Origin: an uncultured beta proteobacterium
Lineage (GTDB): Bacteria; Pseudomonadota; Gammaproteobacteria; Burkholderiales; SG8-39
Length of the DNA stretch: 33,929 nucleotides
Reading direction: 5' to 3'
NCBI GenBank assembly: GCA_902826155.1
Contig: CADEDU010000082.1
Coordinates: 1-33,929 of the forward strand
Shown: positions 9,340-17,240 of the stretch, one piece after another
How the letters are laid out: every line of letters begins with the position of its first letter
How positions within the stretch are numbered: the first letter of the stretch is position 1
The notes under the pieces: model-generated
What the model saw: only the letters and a program-made list of their open reading frames with translations
The model's database searches: none
Told to the model about the DNA's origin: nothing
Translations under genes and position numbers: made by a program

Positions 9340-11142
9340 ATGCGCCAATCGATTGTCGGGCGGATGAAGGCGTGTTCGTCCCTGTTGTCATCCGTCGTCC
9401 TCGCGCTCGGCTTGGTTGCCGTCGGTGCGCCGATCCACTTGGCGCATGCGGTTGCGGTCGATGATCCTGGCGTCCTCAGTCAATCAAGCTCGCCGCGGCG
9501 TGGCACCGCGGCTGCGGGAGCGCCGAGCGGCCAGCCGATCACCGAGCTGACCGCCGAGGTGATGTACGAGTTCTTGCTGGCCGAGATCGCGCTGCAGCGT
9601 GGTCAGACCAACGTGGCAACTCAGGCCTATCTCGATCTGGCTCGCCGCACGAGAGACCCGCGTGTTGCACGCCGCGCTGCCGAAGTGGCGATGCACGCAC
9701 GCATGCCCAACGCGGCGGTCGAGGCGTCCCGCATCTGGCACGAGGTCGAACCGGCTTCGGACGACGCGCTGCGCGCGTACTCGTCGCTCCTGGTGGCCAC
9801 CGGCAAGTTGGACGAAGCCGAGCCGCACCTGCGCAACCTGATCGCGCGCAAGCCCGAGGAAACCGGCGAACAACTGCAGCAGCTCAGCCAGTTCCTGGGT
9901 TCTAACAAGGACAAGGGCGCGGTGCTGCGGCTGGTGCGTCGTCTGGCCGAACCGCATGCGCAGGTGCCCGGTGCCCGGCTGGCGGTTGCGCAAGCTGCCT
10001 TCGCGGCCGAGGACGACGCGCTCGCCCTCGAGGAGGCGCGCGCGGCAGGCAAGCTTCGGCCGGGCTGGGAGCAGGCGGCGTTGGTCGAGGGCGCGGTCCT
10101 GCAGAAGCGCTCGGTGGGTGAGTCGGTCAACCACTACCGTGCCTTCCTCACCACCTATCCGAAGTCGCGCCAAGTGCGCATGCAGCTCGCTCGCGCGCTG
10201 GTCACCGAGCGAGACTACGACGGCGCCCGCGCCGAATTTCAGACTCTCACCAAAGACCATCCGAACGACCCGGAGGTCGTCTACGCAGTGGGGCTGCTGT
10301 CGATGCAGCTCGAAGACTGGGCGCTTGCCGAAACGCACCTCAAGAAATTGCTGACCCTCGAGTTCCGCGATCACGATCTGGTGCGCATGTACCTGGGACA
10401 GATCGCCGAGGAACGCAAGGACTACGCCGGCGCCCTGGAGCGCTATCGCAGCATCAAGAACGTCGAGCATCTGCTCACCGCGCAGATTCGCCAGGCGAAC
10501 GTGATCGCCAAGCAGGGCGACCTCGGTGCTGCCCGATCGATCCTGCAACAGGCGCACGTCGGCAACAATCAGCAGCGCGTGCAGGTCACGCTGGCCGAAA
10601 CGCAATTGCTGCGCGACGCCAGCAAGACGGGCGATGCATTCGAGGTCGCCGAGCGTGCACTGGAGAAACTGCCCAATCATCCCGATCTGCTCTACGACCA
10701 CGCGATGCTCGCCGAGAAGCTCGACCGAGTCGAGCTGATGGAGGCGTCGCTGCGCAAGGTGATCGCGATCCAGCCGGATCACGCGCACGCCCACAATGCA
10801 TTGGGTTACTCCCTTGCCGACCGGAACCTGCGTCTGGACGAGGCGCGCGAGCTGATCGAGAAGGCGCTGAAGATCTCGCCTGAGGACTACTTCATCGTCG
10901 ACAGCATGGGCTGGGTGCTGTACCGGCAGGGCGATCTGCAGGGCGCACTCAAACATCTGCAGCGCGCGTACAAGGGTCGGCCCGACGCGGAGATCGCCGC
11001 GCATCTGGGCGAAGTCCTGTGGCAGATCGGACAACGCGACGAAGCCCAGCGCATCTGGCAGGAAGGCGCGAAGAAATCGCCCGACAACGAAACGCTGCAA
11101 AAGACGATCAAGCGCTTTCGCGAAGCGACGGCCGTCAAGTGA
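9340..11142 (+). CDS. Exported tetratricopeptide-repeat protein
   Basis: Protein of about 600 residues with an N-terminal export signal (hydrophobic stretch of about 18 residues ending AHA) followed by tandem TPR-type helical repeats across almost the full length, for example around the segments EVVYAVGLLSMQLEDWALAE and DHAHAHNALGYSLADRNLRL. TPR arrays scaffold protein-protein contacts; no catalytic domain is visible. Start is ATG 9340 or ATG 9364; an ATG at 9202 would precede the signal peptide by 46 residues and is rejected. The stop overlaps the lolB start by 4 bases (GTGA), and this TPR-lolB-ispE arrangement recurs in betaproteobacteria, suggesting an envelope role, possibly in outer-membrane lipoprotein or protein assembly (inference). 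Confidence 0.85.
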   Translation: MRQSIVGRMKACSSLLSSVVLALGLVAVGAPIHLAHAVAVDDPGVLSQSSSPRRGTAAAGAPSGQPITELTAEVMYEFLLAEIALQRGQTNVATQAYLDLARRTRDPRVARRAAEVAMHARMPNAAVEASRIWHEVEPASDDALRAYSSLLVATGKLDEAEPHLRNLIARKPEETGEQLQQLSQFLGSNKDKGAVLRLVRRLAEPHAQVPGARLAVAQAAFAAEDDALALEEARAAGKLRPGWEQAALVEGAVLQKRSVGESVNHYRAFLTTYPKSRQVRMQLARALVTERDYDGARAEFQTLTKDHPNDPEVVYAVGLLSMQLEDWALAETHLKKLLTLEFRDHDLVRMYLGQIAEERKDYAGALERYRSIKNVEHLLTAQIRQANVIAKQGDLGAARSILQQAHVGNNQQRVQVTLAETQLLRDASKTGDAFEVAERALEKLPNHPDLLYDHAMLAEKLDRVELMEASLRKVIAIQPDHAHAHNALGYSLADRNLRLDEARELIEKALKISPEDYFIVDSMGWVLYRQGDLQGALKHLQRAYKGRPDAEIAAHLGEVLWQIGQRDEAQRIWQEGAKKSPDNETLQKTIKRFREATAVK

Positions 11143-11714
11143 TCGGCTGTGCGTGGCGATGTCTGGTTGGCCTGCTGGTCGCGTGGTCGGTAACGGGCTG
11201 CGCATGGCTCCGACCGGCCGCACCGGTGCGACCGGCGACCGAGCTCGACAGGGCATTCGAAGTCAACGGCCGCTTCGCCGTGCGCTTTCGCGAGGAGGCC
11301 GGCAGCGGTCGTATCAGCTGGTCGCACGCCCCAGCCACCGACGATCTGACCATCGCCAACCCGCTCGGACTGGGGATCGCGCGCATCGTGCGGCGCGACG
11401 GGGTCTATACGCTGAGTACCTCCGACAATCGTGAGCATTCGACGCGCGACCCCGACCAGTTGACCGAGCCGGTGCTTGGCTGGGGCATGCCGCTTTCCGG
11501 ACTGCCGTTCTGGTTGCGTGGGCGGGCGGTGCCCGGCATTCCGGTCCAGCGCAGCGAGCGCGATAACGATCGCCTCACGGCGCTGGTGCAGTCGGGCTGG
11601 ACCATCGAATATCTGTCGCGTCATGGCGACAACGGGTTGCCTGAGCGCATGCGCCTGCGGCGCGCCGATCTGGACATCCGGCTGGTGCTCGAATCGTGGA
11701 CAGCCGCGCCGTGA
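11139..11714 (+). CDS. lolB: Outer-membrane lipoprotein insertion factor LolB
   Basis: LolB receives lipoproteins from the periplasmic carrier LolA and inserts them into the outer membrane; it is itself a lipoprotein. The start is GTG at 11139, overlapping the preceding stop codon; it gives a short signal peptide ending in lipobox SVTGC with the lipidated Cys at residue 21. The mature part starts with the typical FEVNGRFAVRF strand, then GRISWSH and LTIANPLGLGIARI, which match the LolB beta-barrel half. The length of 191 residues is normal. Starts further upstream would run through the TPR gene and bury the signal peptide. It overlaps ispE, the classical lolB-ispE pair. Confidence 0.93.
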   Translation: MIGCAWRCLVGLLVAWSVTGCAWLRPAAPVRPATELDRAFEVNGRFAVRFREEAGSGRISWSHAPATDDLTIANPLGLGIARIVRRDGVYTLSTSDNREHSTRDPDQLTEPVLGWGMPLSGLPFWLRGRAVPGIPVQRSERDNDRLTALVQSGWTIEYLSRHGDNGLPERMRLRRADLDIRLVLESWTAAP

Positions 11715-12550
11715 TCGACTGGGGCGTGTGGCTGCCCGCGCCCGCCAAGTTGAATCTGTTCCTGCATGTTGTCGGCCGGCGTGCCGACGGCTATCACCTG
11801 CTGCAGACGGTGTTTCGTTTTATCGATCTGGCCGACCAACTGCGATTCACCCCGCGCGATGATGAACGCGTCGTGCTGGCTACGCCTCTTGCGGACGTTC
11901 CGGATGAGCAACACCTGGCGGTACGCGCCGTCGGAGCGCTGCGTGCGGGCACCGGTTGCGTGCGCGGCGTGACCATCGAGATCGACAAGCGCATTCCGAT
12001 CGGTGGCGGGCTGGGCGGCGGCAGCACCGATGCGGCGACGACGCTGCTGGCGCTCAATCGACTGTGGGCGCTCGATCTCGCGCCAGTGCACCTGGCCGAA
12101 ATCGGTCTGCGTTTGGGCGCCGATGTGCCGGTGTTCGTCGCTGGCCGGAACGCGTTCGCCGAAGGCGTCGGTGAAGTGCTCACGCCAATCGATTTGCCCA
12201 GCGCGTGGTATGTCGTGCTCGCACCGCAGGTCGCGGTTTCTACAAGGGAAATCTTCGCCGACCCGTCGTTGACACGCGATACCGAAAGAACCACAATACC
12301 GGCCTTTTTTGCGGGGCAAAATCTCGCAAACGACCTTGAGCCGGTGGTGTGCCGCCGGTACCCCGAAGTCGCCCGGCACTTGCAGTGGCTGGCCAGCTTT
12401 GGCCCGGCGCGAATGAGTGGCTCGGGGAGTTGTGTATTCGCCGAATTTCCTGCCGAGCAGGCAGCACGCTCGGTCCTTGCGCGACTCGCGCCGGGAATGC
12501 GCGGGTTCGCTGTGCGTGGACTGTCGCATCATCCACTGGCAGGCGCGTGA
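11696..12550 (+). CDS. ispE: 4-diphosphocytidyl-2-C-methyl-D-erythritol kinase
   Basis: GHMP kinase of the MEP pathway to isopentenyl diphosphate; phosphorylates the 2-hydroxyl of CDP-methylerythritol. Substrate motif PAPAKLNLFLHV is at 14-25 (catalytic-region K19), the glycine-rich ATP loop PIGGGLGGGSTDAA at 101-114, the catalytic Asp in GADVPVF (D143), and a C-terminal MSGSGSCVFAEF motif. Length is 284 residues with GTG 11696 as start. An alternative GTG at 11711 would give a 4-base GTGA overlap with lolB, the same coupling seen between the TPR gene and lolB, and is nearly as likely. It is followed by tRNA-Gln and prs, as in other betaproteobacteria. Confidence 0.96.
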   Translation: MDSRAVIDWGVWLPAPAKLNLFLHVVGRRADGYHLLQTVFRFIDLADQLRFTPRDDERVVLATPLADVPDEQHLAVRAVGALRAGTGCVRGVTIEIDKRIPIGGGLGGGSTDAATTLLALNRLWALDLAPVHLAEIGLRLGADVPVFVAGRNAFAEGVGEVLTPIDLPSAWYVVLAPQVAVSTREIFADPSLTRDTERTTIPAFFAGQNLANDLEPVVCRRYPEVARHLQWLASFGPARMSGSGSCVFAEFPAEQAARSVLARLAPGMRGFAVRGLSHHPLAGA

Positions 12551-12564
12551 GGGCAGCAGAACAC

Positions 12565-12641
12565 TGGGGAGTCGCCAAGTTGGTTAAGGCACCGGATTTT
12601 GATTCCGGCATACGAGGGTTCGAATCCTTCCTCCCCAGCCA
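12565..12641 (+). tRNA. trnQ: tRNA-Gln (anticodon UUG)
   Basis: A complete 77-base tRNA with encoded CCA. Acceptor arms TGGGGAG (12565-12571) and CTCCCCA (12631-12637) pair perfectly, followed by discriminator G and CCA. The anticodon stem CCGGA/TCCGG encloses the loop TTTTGAT with anticodon TTG at 12599-12601. The T-arm carries GGTTCGAATCC. It lies 14 bases after ispE. Confidence 0.98.
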
Positions 12642-12691
12642 TCCGGCTCCGCGACCGAGGTGAGGTCGCATCGCCGGCCAGCAGTACCGGG

Positions 12692-12722
12692 CCGCAACGC
12701 AAGCCGTTGCGGTTCTTTTTTC
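12692..12722 (+). terminator. Rho-independent terminator after tRNA-Gln
   Basis: Perfect 8-bp stem CCGCAACG (12692-12699) with CGTTGCGG (12705-12712), 5-base loop, then the T-rich run TTCTTTTTT. It ends the ispE-tRNA transcript, so prs probably has its own promoter in the 87 bases that follow, though no clear hexamers are seen there. Confidence 0.9.
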
Positions 12723-12809
12723 AGGCATAGGCTGTGCGGGCCGACGTGCTGTACAGCGATCCCGGGGTTTTCCTTCTAGTCGCTGGTTTCTCATCTCTGG
12801 TTTCCAGAC

Positions 12810-13760
12810 ATGGCCTACGAAAACCTCATGGTGTTCTCCGGCAGCGCCAACCCGCTGCTGGCGCACAATGTCGTCAAGCGTCTGAACATCCCGATCGGGC
12901 ATGCCACGGTCGCGCGCTTCTCCGACGGCGAAGTCAATATCGAGATCCTGGAGAACGTCCGCGGCAAGGACGTGTTCGTGCTGCAGCCCACCGGCATGCC
13001 GACCAACGACAACCTGGTCGAATTGCTGCTGATCATCGATGCGCTCAAGCGCGCCTCGGCCGGACGCATCACCGCGGCCATCCCGTACTTCGGCTACGCA
13101 CGGCAGGACCGCCGGCCGCGTTCGGCGCGTGTGCCGATCAGCGCCAAGGTAGTGGCCAACATGCTGCGCGCGGTCGGGGTCGATCGTGTGCTGACCATGG
13201 ATCTGCACGCCGATCAGATCCAGGGCTTCTTCGACGTGCCCCTCGACAACGTCTACGCCACACCGGTGTTGTTGGGCGACGTGTGGCGCCACAACTACGA
13301 GAATCTGCTGGTGGTATCGCCGGACGTCGGCGGCGTGGTGCGGGCGCGGGCGCTCGCCAAGCGGCTCGAGTCCGATCTGGCCATCATCGACAAGCGCCGA
13401 CCGCGACCGAACGTGGCTGAAGTCATGAACATCATCGGCGATGTCGAGGGACGCACCTGCGTCATCATGGACGACATCGTCGATACCGCCAACACGCTGT
13501 GCAAGGCGGCCGAAGTGTTGAAGAACAAGGGTGCGATCAAGGTCGTGTCCTACTGCACCCACGCGGTGCTGTCGGGCGGTGCGGTGCAACGCATCACCGA
13601 GTCGCAGATGGATGAACTGGTCGTCACCGACACGATGCCGTTGCGGGCCGACGCGGAGAAGTGCAGCAAGATCCGGGTGCTGTCGATCGCCGGACTGCTC
13701 GCCGAGACGATCCTGCGCATCTCCAACGAGGATTCGGTCAGCTCGTTGTTCATCGAATGA
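12810..13760 (+). CDS. prs: Ribose-phosphate pyrophosphokinase (PRPP synthetase)
   Basis: Makes 5-phosphoribosyl 1-diphosphate from ribose 5-phosphate and ATP, feeding nucleotide, histidine and tryptophan synthesis. The class I features are complete: FSDGE near 37-41, the ATP-site segment FGYARQDR at 94-101, the catalytic flexible-loop Lys (K195 in DKRR) and the PRPP-binding loop DDIVDTANT at 221-229. The length of 316 residues is standard. It sits downstream of the tRNA-Gln terminator and 93 bases before rplY. Confidence 0.98.
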   Translation: MAYENLMVFSGSANPLLAHNVVKRLNIPIGHATVARFSDGEVNIEILENVRGKDVFVLQPTGMPTNDNLVELLLIIDALKRASAGRITAAIPYFGYARQDRRPRSARVPISAKVVANMLRAVGVDRVLTMDLHADQIQGFFDVPLDNVYATPVLLGDVWRHNYENLLVVSPDVGGVVRARALAKRLESDLAIIDKRRPRPNVAEVMNIIGDVEGRTCVIMDDIVDTANTLCKAAEVLKNKGAIKVVSYCTHAVLSGGAVQRITESQMDELVVTDTMPLRADAEKCSKIRVLSIAGLLAETILRISNEDSVSSLFIE

Positions 13761-13796
13761 AGGTTTTCCAGCGTCGGCCTGGTCGCGGGCGGCGCG

Positions 13797-13823
13797 ACGC
13801 ATGCGGGAGGGTCCCACATGCGT
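13797..13823 (+). promoter_or_regulatory. Strong hairpin in the rplY leader
   Basis: Perfect 7-bp arms ACGCATG (13797-13803) and CATGCGT (13817-13823), then one C/A mismatch and an inner stem GGGA (13805-13808) with TCCC (13812-13815) around a GGG triloop. It lies 30 bases before the rplY start codon and is not followed by a T-run, so it is not a terminator. Possible roles are processing, prs mRNA 3' stabilisation, or a protein-binding leader. Confidence 0.55.
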
Positions 13824-13853
13824 GAGCAGTCCCACGTCGTTCAAGGAGTCATC

Positions 13854-14555
13854 ATGGCAATCGAAGTCGTCGCGCAAAAGCGCCAACTGCAGGGCACGGG
13901 TGCGAGCCGCCGCCTGCGTCGCGCGGGCAGGGTCCCAGGCATCGTCTACGGGGGACAAGGCTCGCCGGTGAACATCGAGCTCGATCACAACGCGCTGTTC
14001 CACCAGTTGCGCCAGGAGAAGTTCCACGCGTCGATCCTCACGTTGAAGCTCGATGGCGGTGCGGAACAAGTGCTGCTGCGTTCGGTCAACATGCATCCCT
14101 GGAAGCAGCAGGTCGATCACATCGACTTCCAGCGCGTGTCGGCCAACGAGAAGATCCACATGAAAGTGCCGCTGCACTTCGTCAAAGGCGAGATCTCGCC
14201 GGCGGTGAAGGTCGGTGGAGCGATCATCAGTCACGTCATGAACGAGGTCGACATCCGCTGTCTGCCTGCCGATCTGCCCGAGTACGTCGAGGTCGATCTG
14301 TCCGAGATCACCGCCGGCCACTCGATCCACGTGCAGGAGCTGAAATTCCCGAAGGGCGTCGAGCCCGTCCTGCATCGCGGCGAGAATCCGGCGGTAGCCA
14401 CTGCACAGATCCCGCGCGTTGCGACCGCCGAAGAGGAAGCCACGACGACCGAAGCGCCGCCCGCCTCCGCGGTGCCGGCCGCCAAGCAGCCCGACAAGCC
14501 CGAGGCGGCGAAGGCCGAGCCTGCCAAGGGTGGTGGCGGCGCCGCCAAGAAGTAA
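13854..14555 (+). CDS. rplY: 50S ribosomal protein bL25, long CTC form
   Basis: Binds 5S rRNA in the large ribosomal subunit; the CTC form carries an extra C-terminal domain and is linked to general stress in other bacteria. The N-terminal 5S-binding domain covers about residues 1-95 (start [20 protein letters not shown]), the second domain (TL5-type beta structure) about 96-185, and a low-complexity Ala/Pro/Lys-rich tail fills about 190-233. ATG 13854 is chosen because AAGGAG (13843-13848) lies 5 bases before it; an ATG at 13818 falls inside a leader hairpin. Followed by a strong terminator. Confidence 0.96.
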   Translation: MAIEVVAQKRQLQGTGASRRLRRAGRVPGIVYGGQGSPVNIELDHNALFHQLRQEKFHASILTLKLDGGAEQVLLRSVNMHPWKQQVDHIDFQRVSANEKIHMKVPLHFVKGEISPAVKVGGAIISHVMNEVDIRCLPADLPEYVEVDLSEITAGHSIHVQELKFPKGVEPVLHRGENPAVATAQIPRVATAEEEATTTEAPPASAVPAAKQPDKPEAAKAEPAKGGGGAAKK

Positions 14556-14570
14556 CCGGCGCGTACGCCG

Positions 14571-14598
14571 AGGCGCGGCGCTCTCGCCGCGCCTTTTT
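14571..14598 (+). terminator. Rho-independent terminator after rplY
   Basis: Perfect 10-bp stem AGGCGCGGCG (14571-14580) with CGCCGCGCCT (14585-14594), CTCT tetraloop and a five-T run (14594-14598). It ends 14 bases before pth, so pth transcription needs readthrough or a promoter within rplY. Confidence 0.92.
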
Positions 14599-14612
14599 CA
14601 TTTATCCAGCGC

Positions 14613-15308
14613 ATGGCATCGATCCGCTTGATCGTGGGGTTAGGCAACCCGGGGCGCGAGCACGAGCGCGACCGGCACAACGTCGGCTTCTGGACGTTGG
14701 AGCGGCTCGCCGATCAACTCAAGGTGTCGCTGGCACGCGATGCCAAGTACCACGCGCTGGTCGCGCGTACCAGTGGCCCGACCGGGGATCTGTGGCTGCA
14801 GTTGCCGCAGACGTACATGAATCTTTCGGGCAAGGCGGTCGGCGCGCTGGCGCGCTTCTTCAAGATCGCGCCCGAGGAGATCCTCGTCGTGCACGATGAG
14901 CTCGACTTCCCGCCGGGCACCGTAAAGATGAAACTCGGCGGTGGCGTCGGCGGGCACAACGGCCTCAAGGACATCGCCGAGAAACTCGGCACACCGCAGT
15001 TCTGGCGCGTGCGCATCGGCATCGGTCATCCGGGGGATCGCGATCTGGTCGCCGACTACGTGCTGTCGACGCCCAGCCCGTCCGATCGAGAACTGATCGA
15101 AGGCACGATCCAGCGCACCCTGGAGGTGATGCCGGTGCTTTTGACCGGCGATCTCACCGCCGCGATGCAGAAGCTCCACACCAAACCCGGCAGCGAGCGG
15201 CCCAAACCGCCGCGCCGCGATCCCGCCGCCGCCCCGCCCGAGCGGGGCGTACCGCAATCAACTACCCGCGATCCGGCCGATCGAGCGGACGGCTCCAAGG
15301 AGCAATAG
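14613..15308 (+). CDS. pth: Peptidyl-tRNA hydrolase
   Basis: Recycles peptidyl-tRNAs released from ribosomes by cleaving the ester bond. Active-site residues of the family are all present: N12 (GLGNPG), catalytic H22 (RHNVGF), N70 (YMNLSG), D95 (HDELD) and N116 (GGHNGLKD). The length of 231 residues exceeds the usual ~195 because of a Pro/Arg-rich C-terminal tail from about residue 190, which looks disordered. The stop codon directly abuts the ychF start, a conserved pth-ychF pairing. Confidence 0.97.
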   Translation: MASIRLIVGLGNPGREHERDRHNVGFWTLERLADQLKVSLARDAKYHALVARTSGPTGDLWLQLPQTYMNLSGKAVGALARFFKIAPEEILVVHDELDFPPGTVKMKLGGGVGGHNGLKDIAEKLGTPQFWRVRIGIGHPGDRDLVADYVLSTPSPSDRELIEGTIQRTLEVMPVLLTGDLTAAMQKLHTKPGSERPKPPRRDPAAAPPERGVPQSTTRDPADRADGSKEQ

Positions 15309-16403
15309 ATGGCACTCAGAGTCGGAATCGTCGGCCTGCCCAACGTGGGCAAATCGACGCTATTCAATGCGCTCACCAAGGCGGGAATTGCAGCGGAGAA
15401 CTATCCGTTCTGCACCATCGAGCCCAACGTCGGCATCGTCGAAGTGCCCGACCCGCGGCTGCGCGCGCTAGCCGAGATCGTCAAGCCGCAGAAGACACTG
15501 GCTGCCACGGTCGAGTTCGTCGACATCGCCGGGCTGGTGGCCGGCGCATCGAAGGGCGAAGGGCTGGGCAACCAGTTTCTGGCCAACATCCGCGAGACCG
15601 ACTCGATTGCCCACGTGGTGCGCTGCTTCGAAGATGAAAACGTCGTGCACGTATCAGGGCGTGTCGACCCGATCGCCGACATCGAGACCATCAACACCGA
15701 GCTCGCCCTGGCCGATCTGGCCAGCATCGACAAGCAGTACGCGCGCTATGCCAAGCTCGCCAAAGCCGGTGGCGACAAGGAAGCGCAGCGCATCGTGGCG
15801 GTGCTCGACAAGATCCAGCCCGTGCTGAACGCAGGCCGACCGGCGCGCTCGATCGATTTCGCCAAAGAGGAACTGGTGGTGATTCGTCCGCTGTTCCTGC
15901 TGACGATGAAGCCCACCATGTACGTGGCCAATGTCGCCGAACATGGCTTCAAGGACAACGCGCTGCTCGCCAAGGTCGAGGCGTACGCGGCCAAGGAGAA
16001 CGCGCCGGTGGTGGCGATCTGCGCCGCGCTCGAAGCACAGATCGCCGACATGTCCGACGAAGACAAGGTGGTGTTCCTCGCCGACATGGGGCTGGACGAG
16101 CCCGGCCTCAATCGCGTGATCCGCGCCGGCTTCAAGCTGCTCGGCCTGCAGACCTACTTCACCGCCGGCCCGAAGGAGGTGCGCGCCTGGACCGTGCGCG
16201 TCGGCGCAGCGGCTCCAGAGGCCGCCGGGGTGATCCACACCGATTTCGAACGCGGCTTCATCCGCGCCGAGGTGATCGGCTTCGACGACTACCTCGGTTG
16301 CAAGGGCGAGAACGGCGCAAAAGATGCGGGGAAGATGCGCGTCGAGGGCAAGGAATATCTGGTGCGCGACGGCGACGTCATGCACTTCCGCTTCAACGTG
16401 TGA
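15309..16403 (+). CDS. ychF: Redox-regulated ATPase YchF (OBG family)
   Basis: Cytoplasmic P-loop protein of the OBG family that prefers ATP over GTP and binds ribosomes; implicated in translation and oxidative stress responses. G1 [11 protein letters not shown] at about 8-18, G3 DIAGL near 73, a central coiled-coil insertion (about 128-170) and a C-terminal TGS domain ending [11 protein letters not shown]. The length of 364 residues is standard. ATG 15309 follows the pth stop without a gap. No terminator with a T-run follows; the next 278 bases hold a structured inverted-repeat element and two putative operator sites. Confidence 0.97.
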   Translation: MALRVGIVGLPNVGKSTLFNALTKAGIAAENYPFCTIEPNVGIVEVPDPRLRALAEIVKPQKTLAATVEFVDIAGLVAGASKGEGLGNQFLANIRETDSIAHVVRCFEDENVVHVSGRVDPIADIETINTELALADLASIDKQYARYAKLAKAGGDKEAQRIVAVLDKIQPVLNAGRPARSIDFAKEELVVIRPLFLLTMKPTMYVANVAEHGFKDNALLAKVEAYAAKENAPVVAICAALEAQIADMSDEDKVVFLADMGLDEPGLNRVIRAGFKLLGLQTYFTAGPKEVRAWTVRVGAAAPEAAGVIHTDFERGFIRAEVIGFDDYLGCKGENGAKDAGKMRVEGKEYLVRDGDVMHFRFNV

Positions 16404-16413
16404 TGTGGTTGCC

Positions 16414-16488
16414 CTGCGTCTGACTCGCATGAATTGATGCGCTGCACGATCCGATAGGTGTATTCGCATCTAATCGGATCAGACGCAG
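16414..16488. repeat. Three-way-junction-like inverted-repeat structure
   Basis: Outer perfect 10-bp arms CTGCGTCTGA (16414-16423) and TCAGACGCAG (16479-16488) enclose two hairpins: CGCAT (16426-16430) with ATGCG (16437-16441), and a longer one with GATCCGAT (16448-16455) facing ATCGGATC (16473-16480) continued by AGGTG/CATCT with one bulged A. The last 2 bp of the long hairpin compete with the outer stem. No T-run follows. The long hairpin core coincides with the first copy of the 18-bp operator-like dyad. Confidence 0.6.
16455..16472. promoter_or_regulatory. Operator-like dyad, copy 1 (putative MarR site)
   Basis: TAGGTGTATTCGCATCTA, an imperfect palindrome (5 of 7 arm positions) matching the consensus TAG(G/T)TG(C/T)-N4-GCA(C/T)CTA. 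Over 21 bases starting GATAG it is identical to copy 2 at 16 positions. It lies 210 bases upstream of the marR start. Confidence 0.6.
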
Positions 16489-16553
16489 TTGGCGGGCCGG
16501 CGGCATATTCCCCGTAGACCGCAACGCTCTGCAGCCGTCCCCCGGTGCGTGAT

Positions 16554-16571
16554 AGTTGCAAACGCACCTAA
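16554..16571. promoter_or_regulatory. Operator-like dyad, copy 2 (putative MarR site)
   Basis: The consensus core runs 16553-16570 (TAGTTGCAAACGCACCTA; arms match at 6 of 7 positions), here shifted by one base to include the flanking A. It is the best copy and overlaps a TTGCAA hexamer (16556-16561) that could be a -35 box with TACCGT 17 bases downstream. A partly overlapping perfect dyad GGTGCGT/ACGCACC spans 16544-16568. Confidence 0.6.
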
Positions 16572-16681
16572 CTCGCGCTACCGTGGCGCGGTCCCCCTAG
16601 GCACGCGCAGACCTTTGCGCCCGAGCGCTGGCCCCGTCTCTCGCTCCATCTCTGGCTCCACCCCACAAGCCTCAATCCCCG

Positions 16682-17182
16682 ATGGCGTCCGCCGACCGCA
16701 CCCGTGGCCATCGCGCCGCGTTCGATCTGGATCAGCACGTCTTTTTCTGGCTGACGCAAGTCATCGGCGCGCGCGATCGGCGACTGGCGCAGATTCTCAA
16801 GCGCCACGGGCTGCGCGTGCCCGAATGGCGCGTGCTGGCGACGCTGGCCGCCACGCAACGCTGCACGATGAGCGAGCTGGCCGAATTCACGACCATCGAT
16901 CGCACCACACTCACGCGCACTGTCGATCGGCTGGAGCACACCGGATTGATCGTGCGCCTGGCCGACGCGAGCGACCTGCGTGTAACGCGGCTCGCTTTGA
17001 CCGCGGCGGGCGAGCGCCTGTTCGCGCGGCTGCAACCGGAGCAGGAGCTGATCAATCAATCGGCGTTCGCCGAGCTGCCTCCGGGCGCCGCCGACATGAT
17101 GCGCTGGACGCTCGCACGCATGAAACAGAACCTCGATGCCGATGCGAAGCCCGAAGGCGCGAGACGCCGCCGGGTTGCGTGA
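16682..17182 (+). CDS. MarR-family transcriptional regulator
   Basis: Winged helix-turn-helix regulator of 166 residues. After an N-terminal helix (HVFFWLTQVIGARDRRLAQI) come the DNA-recognition part CTMSELAEFTTIDRTTLTRTV (about 61-80), the wing with the family pattern DASDLRVTRLALTAAG (about 98-113), and a C-terminal dimerisation helix. MarR proteins next to aromatic oxygenase genes commonly repress them and respond to an aromatic acid or its CoA ester. Here the gene precedes the alpha-beta-alpha' Rieske genes on the same strand, with 58 bases before the first. Three operator-like dyads flank it, which supports autoregulation plus control of the oxygenases (inference). The effector is unknown. 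Confidence 0.88.
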   Translation: MASADRTRGHRAAFDLDQHVFFWLTQVIGARDRRLAQILKRHGLRVPEWRVLATLAATQRCTMSELAEFTTIDRTTLTRTVDRLEHTGLIVRLADASDLRVTRLALTAAGERLFARLQPEQELINQSAFAELPPGAADMMRWTLARMKQNLDADAKPEGARRRRVA

Positions 17183-17189
17183 GCATCTA
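17172..17189. promoter_or_regulatory. Operator-like dyad, copy 3, between marR and the first Rieske alpha gene
   Basis: GGGTTGCGTGAGCATCTA fits the consensus derived from copies 1 and 2 at 12 of 14 defined positions; only the first two bases differ, and the right arm GCATCTA is perfect. It spans the marR stop codon and ends 51 bases before the alpha start, a suitable place for repression. Confidence 0.5.
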
Positions 17190-17240
17190 TTTGAGTCCGA
17201 GTTCGATTCCCATCCGCCTTTGATGAAGGAGACCGCCGCC

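Noticed and set aside
9484..11256. A 590-codon minus-strand open frame opposite the TPR gene
   Set aside because: Antisense shadow of the TPR repeats; no motif or ribosome binding site supports it.
12240..14375. A 711-codon minus-strand open frame across ispE, tRNA-Gln, prs and rplY
   Set aside because: It runs antisense to four well-supported genes, its translation has no recognisable domain, and long antisense frames are expected in GC-rich DNA.
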